NCBI RefSeq assembly: GCF_000001735.4
Contig: NC_003071.7
Location: forward strand, 1,933,001 to 1,997,000
Source: Arabidopsis thaliana
Taxonomy: Eukaryota > Streptophyta > Magnoliopsida > Brassicales > Brassicaceae
Direction: 5' to 3'
Length of the DNA stretch: 64,000 nucleotides
Below the pieces are notes generated by a model that was not told where the DNA came from, did not search any database, and saw nothing but the letters and a program-made list of their open reading frames with translations. The position numbers and the translations under genes are program-made. Of this stretch, positions 33,851 through 45,553 are shown in pieces. The stretch's first letter is position 1; every line of letters begins with the position of its first letter.

Positions 33851-34820
33851 ATGGCTTCCAAGACTTTGCTTCTTTTGGGTCTCTTTGCATTTCTTTTCAT
33901 CGTCTCAGAAATGGCTGCCGCGGGTACGTGTTATATATATTTCAGTCTACTTCATACATCCAAGGCTAATTAAACCTAAACTAACGTACCGATATTAGAT
34001 ATTTTCAAACTATTTCGTCAATAGTAGTTACAAAATATATTCACTTATACAGAAGTGGAAATATACATATATATCTCAAACTAAAACAAATACAAATAGA
34101 AACTTGTATATATGTTTAGCAGTGAAAGTAATTACGTTTCTTTTTCTAATAATATGGATGATATATTCCCATAAATAATTCTCAATCTCGTAATCTTGGT
34201 CTTAGCGATCTTAATTCATTTTCGGTTGATCTCTCAACAGTTTTAAATCTAGAAAGTTGGTTTGAACCATGGTCAATTATTAGGACTTGCTAAGTCAAAA
34301 GACTCGTAAGAAAAGACACTTAAGTCAAAACATGAATCCGTGTTACTCGTATATATCAAACAATCTCCATTATTTATGGTTTGCACAAATTTTATATGTA
34401 TCTTATATCTAACGTTTTAACTTATTTAAAAAGAATTTACAGATCTGAAATTTAATAGAAATTTATTTTTAAATAGATATTAAGTAGTGCACAATTGCAA
34501 GAGCTAAAGTATATCTTTGATATACTGTGGTGTTTTGGACAGGCACGGTGAAGTCAGAGAGTGAGGAAACTGTGAAACCTGAACAACATGGTGGTGGATT
34601 CGGTGACAATGGAGGAGGAAGATACCAAGGAGGAGGCGGCCATGGTGGCCACGGAGGGGGAGGATACCAAGGAGGAGGAGGACGATACCAAGGAGGCGGT
34701 GGGCGACAAGGAGGAGGGGGAAGTTACTGCCGCCACGGCTGCTGCTACAAAGGTTACCATGGCTGCTCAAGGTGTTGTTCATATGCCGGAGAAGCGGTTC
34801 AGACTCAGTCTGGTCACTAA
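33851..34820 (+). CDS. GRP3S: Secreted glycine-rich protein, GRP3S
   Basis: Exons 33851-33923 and 34543-34820 are joined by a 619-nt GT-AG intron in phase 1 and give 116 residues. Exon 1 is the signal peptide ([20 protein letters not shown]). The mature protein starts with an acidic/lysine segment ([11 protein letters not shown]). It continues with GGGGxYQGGGG-type repeats and ends in a six-cysteine domain ([18 protein letters not shown]) and a short polar tail. It belongs to the plant GRP class II (signal peptide, glycine-rich part, cysteine-rich end). Its relative GRP3 binds the extracellular domain of the wall-associated kinase WAK1 and modulates its signalling; GRP3S is described as its short isoform. 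Length and position fit At2g05380. The intact frame, the TATA box at 33785 and a shared promoter with GRP9 indicate a working gene in the cell wall. Confidence 0.92.
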
Positions 34821-35286
34821 ATCTACATAATATATCAACCACCATGAGTGTACGATTTCATTTATATATACACTTACGTGTGTATGTGATATGACAATAC
34901 ACTTACGTTTGTAATGAAGTGCCTTAAGTTTAAGAGGAGAAACTATCGGAATAAAGTTTCATAATGTAATGCCTTTGTGTTTATTTAAGTTGTTATTTGC
35001 GATGTTTGCATAATAAAGTTGTTTCTAGTTGAAGTTATTCTCTTTTGGTTTTATGTGACCCTATTAATTCTTTTTTAGTACTGGCCTAAGGAAAGATAAA
35101 AGATGTACAAAAAAGAAGAAGATTTAAACAGGCTGGGCAAGGAAAATGCTTTTTCTTAAAAGAAAAGATTACTAGATAGTTAGAGACTCTATCGAATTTT
35201 GACATGCACAATAGTTACAAAGTTCACTAAATATAAAGTACGTAGTATTATAAAGAATCTCTTACAAGATCTATAGCGCTCAAAGC

Positions 35287-35946
35287 TAGAAGTGTCAATT
35301 GGGTTGTCCAAAGCCCAATGGTCATGTCCAATTGGACCATTAGTTTTAATGGGTTTTAATGGATGGTCCTTATTGGACAATGGTCTGAAAATTTGTCCAA
35401 GACCATTAAGGACCATGTCCAATGGTCAGCCCATGGTCAGCCCATAACTTAATGTTGCTTGAATACAATGCATTTTCATAAGAAAAGATAAGAACTTAGC
35501 TTCCTCTTACAAATATGATTAGATGGTACTTAAAACTGTAAAAAATAAGTCATAAAGTGACAAACTTGAGGAGATACATAGAAAATAAGTTCATCAAAAG
35601 AGTTAAGCTTAGATTTGGGAATTAAAAAATGTCTGAATATTATTTGCTAATCAACAGATTCATATTCTAGTAGAACTAACCGGAGTAGGAGTTGAGAGAG
35701 AGGTCGAAGCGAGAAAGAGAGAGAGGGAGCTTCGTCGCCGAGGGAGAGAGAAGAGAAGAGAAGAAAATTGATGTGTTGAGAAACTTGATGGGCCAACCAT
35801 AGACCGTGTGGGCTAGCCCATTAAACCCGTGGACATAATTGGTCTTTAGACCATTTAACCCGTTTTCTTTACGGGCCGACCATGGACTGTCCATAATGTT
35901 GTGGACTGGGCTTAGCCCATGGTCAGATGACCATTTGACGGTTCTA
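35287..35946. mobile_element. Non-autonomous hAT element, 660 bp
   Basis: Imperfect inverted ends TAGAAGTGTCAATTGG and the complement of CCATTTGACGGTTCTA match hAT-type termini. They are flanked by an 8-bp target duplication, CTCAAAGC (35279-35286) and CTCAAAGG (35947-35954), seven of eight bases equal. The interior is full of CCATGGTC, GGTCATG and GCCCAT words on both strands and can fold extensively. No transposase frame. Confidence 0.85.
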
Positions 35947-36584
35947 CTCAAAGGTATAGAAACTCATTGTGTAGGGTTTTGCTTTTAGATATTCTTTGGA
36001 GGTTTAGAGAGTTTCACCGCCTTTTGTCTCTTGGCATTTAATGCCTCCCAACAACAACTACGTACAAGTCTCAAGTACTGGTCCTATTATATTGTTGTTA
36101 ATAAAACATACTTTCTTTTACATGCTGAAAGAACATTATCTTCGCACCAAACCTCGAAAGATATTTCACCTAATGCGATGCATTTTATAATTCTCAGGGA
36201 CAAAAGTACTATGTATAGTATATTAGTATGTCTCTCTAAAAACGAAGGACATTTGGGGTTAAAAGGCTTTTCACTATTACGAAATAAAACATTGTATCTC
36301 CAGTTATAGTCTTAGATCATCTCCAATGTTCACCTCTATTTATTTTTTTCTTTATTTTAGAGACAACTCTATTTTTTAATAAAATATAGTTGATTTTGTT
36401 CTAATATATACCCCTCTAAAATAGATATTGAATATATTATCAAGGATGTCAGCAAAATGTCATATTGGTTTATTTTTATTCGTAGATGTGATATACCTTG
36501 ATTTTTACTGATTATATCTATGATCTAGATATATGTTTTTAGAGTCTTTTTTTTGTTTTAACGTCTTTTAAAAATAATTGAGAA
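35947..36584. other. Spacer
   Basis: AT-rich. The open frame at 36031-36309 has no recognisable domain. Confidence 0.4.
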
Positions 36585-37040
36585 ATCAAATATTCTTCCC
36601 TAAGTTGTTTATTAGTTTAGACTTAAAATCAATTTTATTAACCCTACGGGATATGACTATATGAGTCACCGAAGCGTTTTGCATTTCTCTAGAGCTTTCT
36701 CTAGTCTTCCTAATCCAAACTTGGAAGCCTTTAAAGTTGTAGCTTAACTTTTTCAGTTCATTCCTGTCTCTTTCTTTCCACCTCACTCAGAGAGGTAAAT
36801 ACTTAAAACTTAACAAAATATTTTTAATCGTTCTACTTTTTTATTTTCTTGACTGTGTTCAGTTTCTCAAACATGGTAACCTACAATAAATAAAGCTGTT
36901 AACAATAATGTTCTATATTGGAATTTTGTTTTTTTGCTCGTCTCTCGAGATTGTTCTTTGAGTTTTCGATTGACAAATCTTGTGTGTAGATTGGGATCAA
37001 TGGTGACAAAAGGTTTATATTGAACCATATAGTCGTTGTG
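36585..37040 (+). pseudogene. Truncated MATH-gene 5' region
   Basis: Duplicate of the promoter and leader of the downstream MATH genes: shared words include TAATCCAAACTTGGAAGCC, TTAAAGTTGTAGCTTAAC, TTTCGAC/TTTCCACCTCACTC, and a GTGTGTAG acceptor before GATCAATGG. The reading frame stops matching after about ten bases past the start (GTGACAAAAGG), so only the 5' end was copied or kept. Confidence 0.7.
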
Positions 37041-37129
37041 TTCCATTTTTAGGTTAAATAAATGGTTTTAAATTGTTACTGACTAGGGTCTTTTGACGAA
37101 AATAAAAAAATAAAAAAAAAATGACTAGG

Positions 37130-37275
37130 GTCACTTTTGACAAAATTGTTTCGGGAAAATCAAATGTTATTCCCTAAAAAGTCAAGTGTTATTAACCCTA
37201 TGAGATATGAGGAGCCGAAACGTTTTGCATTCCCCTAGTCCTCCTAATCCAAACTTGGATGCCTAAAGGGGAGTT
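37130..37275 (+). promoter_or_regulatory. MATH gene 1 promoter, split from its leader by copia
   Basis: Another copy of the MATH upstream block (GGGTCACTTTTGACAAAATTG, ATTAACCCTATGAGATATGA, CCAAACTTGGATGCC) breaks off at 37263. It resumes after the retrotransposon at 41971 with AAGTTGTGGCT. Paralogous copies read through GCCTTTAAAGTTGTGGCTT without interruption, which places the insertion within about ten bases. Confidence 0.75.
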
Positions 37276-37550
37276 TGTTGGGATAAGCATGAAGTCAATA
37301 AATTAGGGAATAAAAGTTATGTTTTAAAATAGGATTAAGATAAATCTTTAGGAGTAATCTAAAGATATGTTAGGAGTTATCTACATCTTATTCTATTGTG
37401 TTTGTTATCATCCCTCTCCTATATAAGAGTTGCCAAAGTTGTGGTAAACCTTAAGAGATTTGAGAGAGAGATTGAAAGCTTTGTTTTGAGTTATTTTCAA
37501 AGCTAATAAAAGGAGTGCTTTTATATTTGATCTAAGTATTCAAATCTTTA
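37276..37550 (+). repeat. Copia 5' LTR
   Basis: 275 bp, starting TGTTGGGATAAGCATGAAG. I see no difference from the 3' LTR at 41696-41970. It contains TATATAAG (37420s) as a promoter TATA. A primer-binding site TTGGTATCAGAGC, as usual for copia elements primed by initiator tRNA-Met, follows directly at 37552. The final bases of the LTR are provisional because it does not end in a clear CA. Confidence 0.88.
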
Positions 37551-37596
37551 TTTGGTATCAGAGCATAACCTAGGTTTCAATTTTTCTTTTTCGAAT

Positions 37597-40500
37597 ATGA
37601 GTGAAATTGTTGCTGCAAGCAACAAACCTAAAGAAGGGGGGGGGGGGGTCATCATCCATTCATTGTCCCATGCTGAACAACGCTAATTACACGGTGTGGA
37701 CTATGAGGATGGAGGCTACTCTCCGAGTGCATAAAGTTTGGGAAACAATCGATCCTGGATCAGATGACATGGAGAAGAATGATATGGCTCGAGCTCTTTT
37801 ATTTCAATCCGTACCCGAATCAACTATCTTACAAGTCGGAAAACACAAGACCTCTAAAGCCATGTGGGAAGCCATCAAGACAAGGAACCTCGGTGCTGAA
37901 AGGGTAAAAGAAGCAAAGCTACAAACTCTTATGGCAGAGTTTGATAGACTAAATATGAAAGATAATGAGACAATCGATGAGTTTGTAGGGAGAATATCTG
38001 AGATTTCTACGAAATCAGAATCTCTTGGAGAAGAAATAGAAGAGTCAAAGATTGTGAAAAAATTTCTGAAAAGCTTGCCACGAAAGAAGTATATACATAT
38101 CATTGCAGCATTAGAGCAGATTCTCGATCTCAACACAACCGGATTTGAAGATATAGTAGGAAGGATGAAAACATATGAAGATCGGGTTTGTGATGAGGAT
38201 GATTCACCGGAGGAACAGGGTAAACTCATGTATGCAAATTCAGAATCATCTTATGATACAAGAGGAGGAAGAGGTAGAGGTCGAGGTCGTTCTTCTGGCA
38301 GAGGACGTGGAGGATATGGTTATCAACAAAGGGACAAGAGTAAAGTCATCTGTTATAGATGTGATAAAACAGGACATTATGCATCTGAATGTCTAGATCG
38401 TTTGCTCAAACTTATTAAAGCGCAAGAACAACAACAAAACAATGAAGATGATGATGAAATTGAGTCGCTTATGATGCATGAGGTGGTTTATTTGAATGAG
38501 AGAAGCGTGAAGCCAAAGGAGTTTGAAGCTTGCTCAGATAATAGCTGGTATTTGGATAATGGTGCGAGTAACCATATGACAGGTAATCTTCAGTGGTTCT
38601 CCAAGTTGAATGAGATGATCACAGGAAAGGTGAGATTCGGTGATGATTCTCGTATTGACATAAAAGGGAAAGGTTCAATTGTGCTCATCACCAAAGGAGG
38701 AATACGCAAGACATTGACTGATGTCTACTTTATACCGGATCTAAAAAGCAATATCATTAGTTTGGGACAAGCCACTGAAGCAGGCTGTGATGTTAGAATG
38801 AAGGATGATCAATTAACGTTGCATGATCGTGAAGGGTGTCTGTTACTAAGAGCAACACGCTCCAGAAACAGACTTTACAAAGTCGATTTAAATGTTGAAA
38901 ACGTGAAGTGCTTACAACTCGAAGCAGCAAGTGAGTCAACTAAATGGCACGCACGTCTTGGACATTAACTTTGACACAATCCAAGCTATGGTAAGAAAGG
39001 AATTGGTTATCGGAATCTCTAATATTCCAAAGGAGAAAGAGACGTGTGGTTCATGCCTCCTTGGAAAACAAGCAAGGCAGCCATTCCCTAAAGCAACTAC
39101 TTATCGAGCATCACAAGTATTGGAACTTGTTCATGGTGATCTTTGTGGTCCGATAACACAATCTACAACTGCTAAGAAAAGATACATACTCGTGCTGATC
39201 GATGATCACACTCGTTACATGTGGTCTATGCTATTGAAGGAGAAGAGTGAGGCATTTGAAAAATTCAGAGATTTCAAGACTAAAGTTGAACAAGAAAGTG
39301 GAGTTAAGATCAAAACCTTCAGAACAGATAAAGGAGGAGAGTTTGTCTCTCAAGAATTTCAAGATTTCTGTGCAAAAGAAGGCATCAACAGACACTTAAC
39401 CGCTCCATACACACCACAGCAGAATGGAGTTGTTGAAAGGAGAAATAGAACGTTGCTAGGTATGACAAGAAGCATCTTGAAGCACATGAAAATGCCTAAC
39501 TATTTGTGGGGAGAAGCAGTAAGGCACTCAACCTATATCATCAACAGAGTAGGAACAAGATCTTTGCAGAACCAAACACCATATGAAGTTTTTAAGCAAA
39601 GAAAGCCGAATGTAGAACACTTACGTGTATTTGGATGTATTGGTTATGCCAAGATTGAAGGTCCACATTTGAGAAAGCTTGATGATAGGTCAAAGATGCT
39701 TGTTTATCTTGGAACTGAACCAGGCTCCAAAGCATATCGTCTTCTTGATCCAACTAACCGCAAAATTATCGTAAGCAGAGATGTGTACTTTGATGAAAAC
39801 ATGAGCTAGAAGTGGAACAATTCAGATTCTGAAACTCGGGACATCTCTGGAACATTCTCACTTACCTTAGGAGAATTTGGAAACAATGGAATTCAAGAAA
39901 GTGATGATATAGAAACAGAAAAAAACGGAGAAGAAAGTGAGAACAGTCACGAAGAAGAAGGAGAAAACGAACACAATGAACAAGAACAGATTGATGCTGA
40001 AGAAACACAACCCTCACATGCTACTCCTCTGCCAACATTAAGAAGATCAACAAGACAAGTTGGAAAACCAAATTATTTGGACGATTATGTCTTAATGGCA
40101 GAGATCGAAGGCGAACAAGTTCTATTGGCAATTAATGATGAACCATGGGATTTTAAAGAAGCAAACAAGTTGAAAGAATGGAGAGATGCTTGCAAAGAAG
40201 AGATCCTGTCAATAGAGAAGAACAAAACTTGGAGCTTAATTGATCTTCCAGTTAGAAGAAAAGTCATAGGGTTAAAATGGGTTTTTAAGATCAAGCGAAA
40301 TTCAGATGGCAGCATAAACAAGTACAAGGCAAGGTTAGTAGCAAAGGGTTATGTTCAGAGGCATGGTATTGACTACGATGAAGTATTTGCTCATGTAGCT
40401 CGTATTGAAACAATTCGAGTCATCATTGCCTTAGCAGCATCAAACGGATGGGAAGTACATCACTTAGACGTCAAGACCGCTTTTCTCCATGGGGAACTAA

Positions 40501-41726
40501 GAGAAGATGTTTATGTTACACAACCTGAGGGCTTCACAAATAAAGACAATGAAGGGAAAGTCTACAAATTACACAAGGCTCTTTATGGTTTAAAACAAGC
40601 ACCTCGTGCTTGGAACACTAAGCTGAACAAAATTCTTCAAGAACTGAATTTTGTAAAGTGTTCTAAAGAACCATCAGTGTACAGAAGACAAGAAGAAAAG
40701 AAGCTTCTCATTGTGGCTATTTATGTTGATGATTTACTTGTGACAGGCTCTAGCTTGGATCTAATACTCTGTTTCAAGAAAGATATGGCTGGAAAATTCG
40801 AAATGAGTGATCTGGGACAGCTCACGTACTACCTTGGCATTGAAGTTCTCCATAGAAAGAATGGCATCATATTAAGACAAGAGAGGTATGCAATGAAAAT
40901 TATAGAAGAAGCTGGAATGAGTAACTGCAACCCGGTCTTAATACCAATGGCAGCAGGATTAGAGCTCTGCAAAGCACAAGAAGAGAAGTGCATCACCGAA
41001 AGAGACTACAGAAGAATGATTGGATGTCTGAGATACATAGTGCATACTCGGCCGGATCTCTCTTATTGCGTTGGTGTACTAAGCAGGTATCTACAACAAC
41101 CGAGGGAATCACATGGAAACGCACTGAAGCAAGTTCTAAGGTATCTCAAAGGAACTATGTCTCATGGTCTGTACCTCAAGAGAGGATTCAAGAGCGGATT
41201 AGTAGGCTATAGTGATAGTAGTCATAGTGCGGATTTGGATGATGGAAAAAGCACTGCCGGTCATATCTTCTATCTTCATCAATGTCCCATTACATGGTGT
41301 TCACAAAAACAACAAGTAGTGGCTCTTTCATCTTGTGAAGCGGAGTTCATGGCAGCTACTGAAGCAGCCAAGCAAGCCATATGGTTACAAGACCTATTCG
41401 CAGAAGTGTGTGGGACAACAAGTGAGAAGGTGATGATTCGAGTGGATAACAAGTCGGCGATTGCTCTTACTAAGAATCTTGTCTTTCATGGTAGGAGTAA
41501 ACATATTCATCGAAGGTATCATTTCATAAGAGAATGTGTTGAGAATAACTTAGTCGAAGTGGATCATGTTCCCGGAGTTGAGCAAAGAGCTGACATTCTA
41601 ACCAAGCCACTTGGAAGGATTAAGTTCAGAGAGATGAGAGAACTAGTAGGAGTTCAGTGTGTGTTGGAAGATGACTTCAAGCTTAAAGGGGAGTTTGTTG
41701 GGATAAGCATGAAGTCAATAAATTAG
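37597..41726 (+). pseudogene. Copia gag-pol polyprotein, three lesions
   Basis: The start ATG at 37597 ([13 protein letters not shown]) runs into 13 consecutive G (37636-37648), which throws the frame off relative to the gag that follows. Domains in order: UBN2-type gag ([10 protein letters not shown]), CCHC zinc knuckle ([14 protein letters not shown]), protease ([10 protein letters not shown]), GAG-pre-integrase (WHARLGH), integrase with HHCC-type CGSCLLGKQARQPFP and the catalytic D/D/E core (DDHTRYMW; QNGVVERRN), reverse transcriptase (KARLVAKGY, LDVKTAFLHG, YVDDLL) and RNase H (SDSSHSADLDDGKSTAG; DNKSAI). A small deletion at about 38967 breaks the frame after WHARLGH, and a TAG at 39807 interrupts the frame between integrase and reverse transcriptase. 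The last codons lie in the 3' LTR. It could still be mobilised by enzymes supplied elsewhere. Confidence 0.93.
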
Positions 41727-41970
41727 GGAATAAAAGTTATGTTTTAAAATAGGATTAAGATAAATCTTTAGGAGTAATCTAAAGATATGTTAGGAGTTAT
41801 CTACATCTTATTCTATTGTGTTTGTTATCATCCCTCTCCTATATAAGAGTTGCCAAAGTTGTGGTAAACCTTAAGAGATTTGAGAGAGAGATTGAAAGCT
41901 TTGTTTTGAGTTATTTTCAAAGCTAATAAAAGGAGTGCTTTTATATTTGATCTAAGTATTCAAATCTTTA
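41696..41970 (+). repeat. Copia 3' LTR
   Basis: 275 bp, a visual match to the 5' LTR. It ends 104 bp before the start codon of MATH gene 1 and carries the same TATATAAG promoter box, so it can initiate transcription into that gene. Confidence 0.88.
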
Positions 41971-42074
41971 AAGTTGTGGCTAAACTTCAGTTTGTGTTTG
42001 CTTTTGTTTATCAAGATTGTTCTTAGACTTTTTCGAGTTAAAAAACTTGTGTGTTGGAGTCATCATCGTGATCA

Positions 42075-43339
42075 ATGGAAAATAAAGTTGAGAAGGAGAT
42101 TACTTGGGTGATTAAAAATTTCTCTTCTCTGCAATCTGCAACAATATATTCTGATATATTCGTTGTTGGTGGCTGCAGATGGTAAGAAGATAAATTGTTT
42201 TCTAATATTTTTCGTCTAATCTACGGTTTACAGATAATATTCTTTGATTGCTTTCTTTTGTTTTTGCTTGCAGGCGTTGTCAGGCCTTCCCCAAGGGATA
42301 TAATAAGGCTGATTATCTTTCTCTGTATCTCGACGTTCCTGATAAAGAATCTTTACCTATTGGATGAAGAAGCCACACAAAATTTTCTTTTACTTTAGTA
42401 AATAAAATTTCGGAAAAACTCTCCAAACTTAAAGGTTATTGGTCTCTATGCTTGCTAAGAGTATACCTCATGTCATATTTTCTGGTTTTGTTCAGAGATA
42501 AAATATGTTTTGTGATTCTGCAGAGACTCAGCAGTGGTTTGATAAGAATGCTCCTGACTGGGGGTTTACAGAAATGATCAGCCTCACTGAACTTCATGCG
42601 GAAGAGGGACTTCTGAGGAACGGAGAACTCACCGTTGTTGCCAAGGTAGAGGTTCTTGAAGTTGTAGGAAAATTAGATGTATCAGAGGAATCTTCACCAG
42701 TAATTGAAACCATAGATGTCAATGGATTTCAAGTTCTTCCTTCACAGGTAAAAAAAAATATATTTAAGGAAAACACTTTTTTATTGTTTTACATTTTGCG
42801 TTTTGAAACAAGAATAAGAAAACAAAATCATAATTTAAGAGTTTCTCATTTTTTGCTCAGTTTCTTTATATATGTACAAGATTTAATTATGCAATGGTTT
42901 AATTTTTATGTCTCCTTTCCACTGGCAGGTAGAATATGCGAAGTCTTTATTTGAAAGACATCTAGATATTGCATCAAAATTCCGTCCAAAGAATCCATAC
43001 CTAAAGACGGCGTACATGAATGTCCTCTTGAGTTTAACCCAAACGATATGTCAATCTCCTCAAGAACTCTCCAATGATGATCTCTCTGATGCAGGCGCTG
43101 CATTGGCATATTTGAGAGAAGCAGGGTTTGAGTTGGATTGGTTGGAGAAGAAACTTAATGAAGTAAAGGAAAAGAAAAAGAAAGAAGAGGCTTGTTTGGC
43201 CGAGATACAAGACATGGACGAACATGTTAAGCCATTGAAGAAGAAGTACTTAGACCTGGAAGCTCAGATAGATAAGAAGAAGGCAGAGTTGCTAGCTGCA
43301 AGAGCTCCTCTCTCCTTGAACGATGACAATGTTGTCTGA
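42075..43339 (+). pseudogene. MATH/coiled-coil gene 1, premature stop in exon 2
   Basis: Four exons, 42075-42181, 42274-42434, 42524-42747 and 42929-43339, have correct GT-AG sites and phases and would give 300 residues. Exons 1-3 make a MATH (meprin and TRAF homology) domain ([52 protein letters not shown]). Exon 4 makes a coiled coil rich in lysine and glutamate ([19 protein letters not shown]). At 42365 a TGA replaces the TGG that codes the tryptophan of the GW(R/T)RH motif in genes 2 and 4. Translation would stop after about 66 residues. Otherwise all splice sites and exon 3-4 frames are kept, so the lesion looks young. The family includes RTM3, needed for resistance to long-distance movement of tobacco etch virus. 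A copia LTR lies just upstream. From memory the locus is At2g05400. Confidence 0.8.
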
Positions 43340-44203
43340 TTATTTTTGAGTTCTTGGGCACTTGGATTTATGTTTTGCTTGTGTTTTAATGTTTTATCTC
43401 TCGTGATGTGACAATGTCTTGATTTAGGATTTTTCTATAATATTGCGGTGCAGAACTATCATTACTCTCCTTCTCCTTTAATAAATTGTGGATTAGTGAA
43501 AAATTGTTATAGAGAATGAAAAAAGAATGAAACGTTATGTTTGATGTTTCAATATTATGTCATATAAATATTTTTAGGTTTTCTATGTAATATTAATTGA
43601 TTATTATTGATTAATATCAGACTTCAAGATAAATAATTAAATATCATTGGTTTAAAATTATAAAAAAAATGTAAAGTACAAAAAGTAATCAATTTATAAT
43701 CAATTTATAATATGTTTTCTTAATATATGTGTTTTTCTAGAAAATCAAGTATTAAGGAACAGAGGGAATATTATATAATGATTAGGGTCATTTTTATTAT
43801 TTTGTGAAGGTCATTGTCTTAAAAATAATTTAGGGAAAGTCCAATGCTTTTCTTGCAAATTTTCTTATAGACTTTTATGTCAAATCTTATTAACCCTAGT
43901 CTTCCTATTCCTAATCTAAACTTGAAAGCTTAAAAGTTGTGGCTGCACTGTTTCAGTACTTCGTCCCTGTCTGTCTTTCGACCAAAACTCTGAGAAGTAA
44001 ATACTAAAATAATTTTTAATCGTTCTACAAGTTTTTTTTTCCTTGACTATGTTTAGTTTCTCAGACGTAGTAACGTGTAAAGAGAGAAATAAATTCTGTG
44101 TTCCATAGCGAAATATTAATCTTTGTTTTTGTTTTGTTTCTCGAGATTGTTCTTTAACTTTTCGATGTACAAAATTTGTGTGTAGGAGTCATCATTGAGA
44201 TCA
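43340..44203. promoter_or_regulatory. Intergenic, MATH gene 2 promoter block
   Basis: The first part is the 3' flank of gene 1. From about 43790 the duplicated MATH promoter/leader block begins (TTATTTTGTGAAGGTCATTGTC, AAACTTGAAAGCTTAAAAGTTGTGG). It ends at the leader-intron acceptor GTGTGTAG before ATCAATGG. Confidence 0.6.
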
Positions 44204-45553
44204 ATGGAGACAACAGTTGATACGACGATTACTTGGGTGATTAAAAATTTCTCTTCTTTGCAATCTGCACCAATTTATTCCGACATATTCGTTGTTGGTG
44301 GCTGCAAGTGGCAAGTAGATAGACTGTTTTTATTTGTTTTAACCAACGGGTTGTTGGCCCAGTAGTAAATCTCCGAGTTTAAGGTGCTGAGTTTCAGACA
44401 CGTTGGAATAGATCTCTTCTTCAAAAAAGATGAATTTAACCTACAGGATAATCTTTTATGATTGTTTTTTTTTTGTTTGCAGGCGTATTATGGCCTACCC
44501 CAAGGGAATTAACAAAGCTCATGATAGTTTTTCTCTGTTTCTAAACGTTCCTGATAACGAATCTTTACCTACTGGATGGCGAAGACACGCTAAAGTTTCT
44601 TTTAGTTTAGTAAATCAAGGTTCAGAAAAACTCTCTCAACGAAAAGGTTATTATTTTCTATACTTGCTAGCTACTTTATGGTTCATGTTAGTTTTATGTT
44701 TCTGTGTCAATTTGTAAACATTGATATTAACAATATGTTTTGTGATTTTGCAGTGACTCAGCACTGGTTTGTTCAAAAGGCTTTTACCTGGGGGTTTCCA
44801 GTAATGATTACCCACACCGAACTTAACGCCAAAATGGGATTTCTGGTAAATGGAGAACTCAAAGTTGTTGCTAAGATAGAGGTTCTTGAAGTTGTAGGGA
44901 AATTAGATGTATCAAAGGAATCTTCACCAATAATGAAAACCATAGATGTCAATGGGTTTCAAGTTCTTCCTTCACAGGTAAGAAACTAAGGAAACATACA
45001 ACAGTTTTTGTTGGTTTGTAGAAAATTCAACCACAAGATGTGATATACAGTTTTGAACAACTTGATAGTTTCTCATTGTGTTATTCAGTTTCTTTATATA
45101 TTGTGGTTTTACTTTATATATCGTTTTCACACGCAGGTAGATTCTGTGAAGCGTTTGTTTGAAAAAAACCTAGATATTGTATCAAAATTTCGTCTTAAAA
45201 ATCCATATTTGAAGACTGCGTGCATGAATCTCCTCCTGAGTTTAACCGAAACGCTGTGTCAATCGCCTCAAGAACTCTCCAATGATGGTCTCTCTGATGC
45301 AGGTGTTGCACTGGCATATTTGATAGAAACAGGGCTTAAGTTGGATTGGTTGGAGAAGAAACTTGATGAATTAAAGGAAAAGAAGAAGAAAGAAGAGTCT
45401 TGTTTGGTCCGGCTGAGAGAAATGGACGAACAGCTTCAGCCATTTAAGAAGAGGTGCTTAGACATTGAAGATCAGATAAGTAAGGAGAAAGAAGAGTTGT
45501 TAGCAGCTAGAGAACCTCTCTCTTTGTACGATGACATTGACAATAATGTCTGA
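44204..45553 (+). CDS. MATH-domain and coiled-coil protein, gene 2
   Basis: Exons 44204-44310, 44483-44646, 44754-44977 and 45137-45553 give 303 residues with no lesion. The MATH domain (about residues 8-150) includes [42 protein letters not shown] and [14 protein letters not shown] folds bind short peptides and mediate oligomerisation. A helical C-terminus (about 170-300) with [19 protein letters not shown] forms a coiled coil. The first intron begins GCAAGT, not GTAAGT: in genes 1 and 4 the same site reads GTAAG, so this copy has the rarer but functional GC-AG intron type. That intron also carries about 80 bp of extra sequence with a tRNA-like look (TGGCCCAGTAGTAA). Membership of the RTM3-type MATH-CC family is clear; a role in virus resistance is not shown. 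From memory At2g05410. Confidence 0.88.

Larger units (their letters stand above)
37276..41970 (+). mobile_element. Ty1/copia LTR retrotransposon, 4.7 kb
   Basis: A complete structure: 275-bp LTRs, tRNA-Met-type primer site, a single gag-pol region in the copia order (gag, protease, integrase, reverse transcriptase, RNase H), and a polypurine tract AAAGGGGAG just before the 3' LTR. The LTRs appear identical, so insertion is very recent in evolutionary terms, yet the coding region has three disabling changes. The left flank contains TAAAGGGGAGT as well, repeating the polypurine tract, so the exact left border and target duplication are unclear. It sits inside the MATH gene 1 promoter in the same direction as that gene. 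Confidence 0.93.

Noticed and set aside
34504-34845. Antisense and alternate-frame open frames over GRP3S
   Set aside because: Glycine-codon repeats keep other frames open; signal peptide, splice phase and cysteine motif fix the true frame.
36031-36309. 92-codon open frame as a gene
   Set aside because: No domain, no promoter or splice signals, and base composition like the surrounding spacer.
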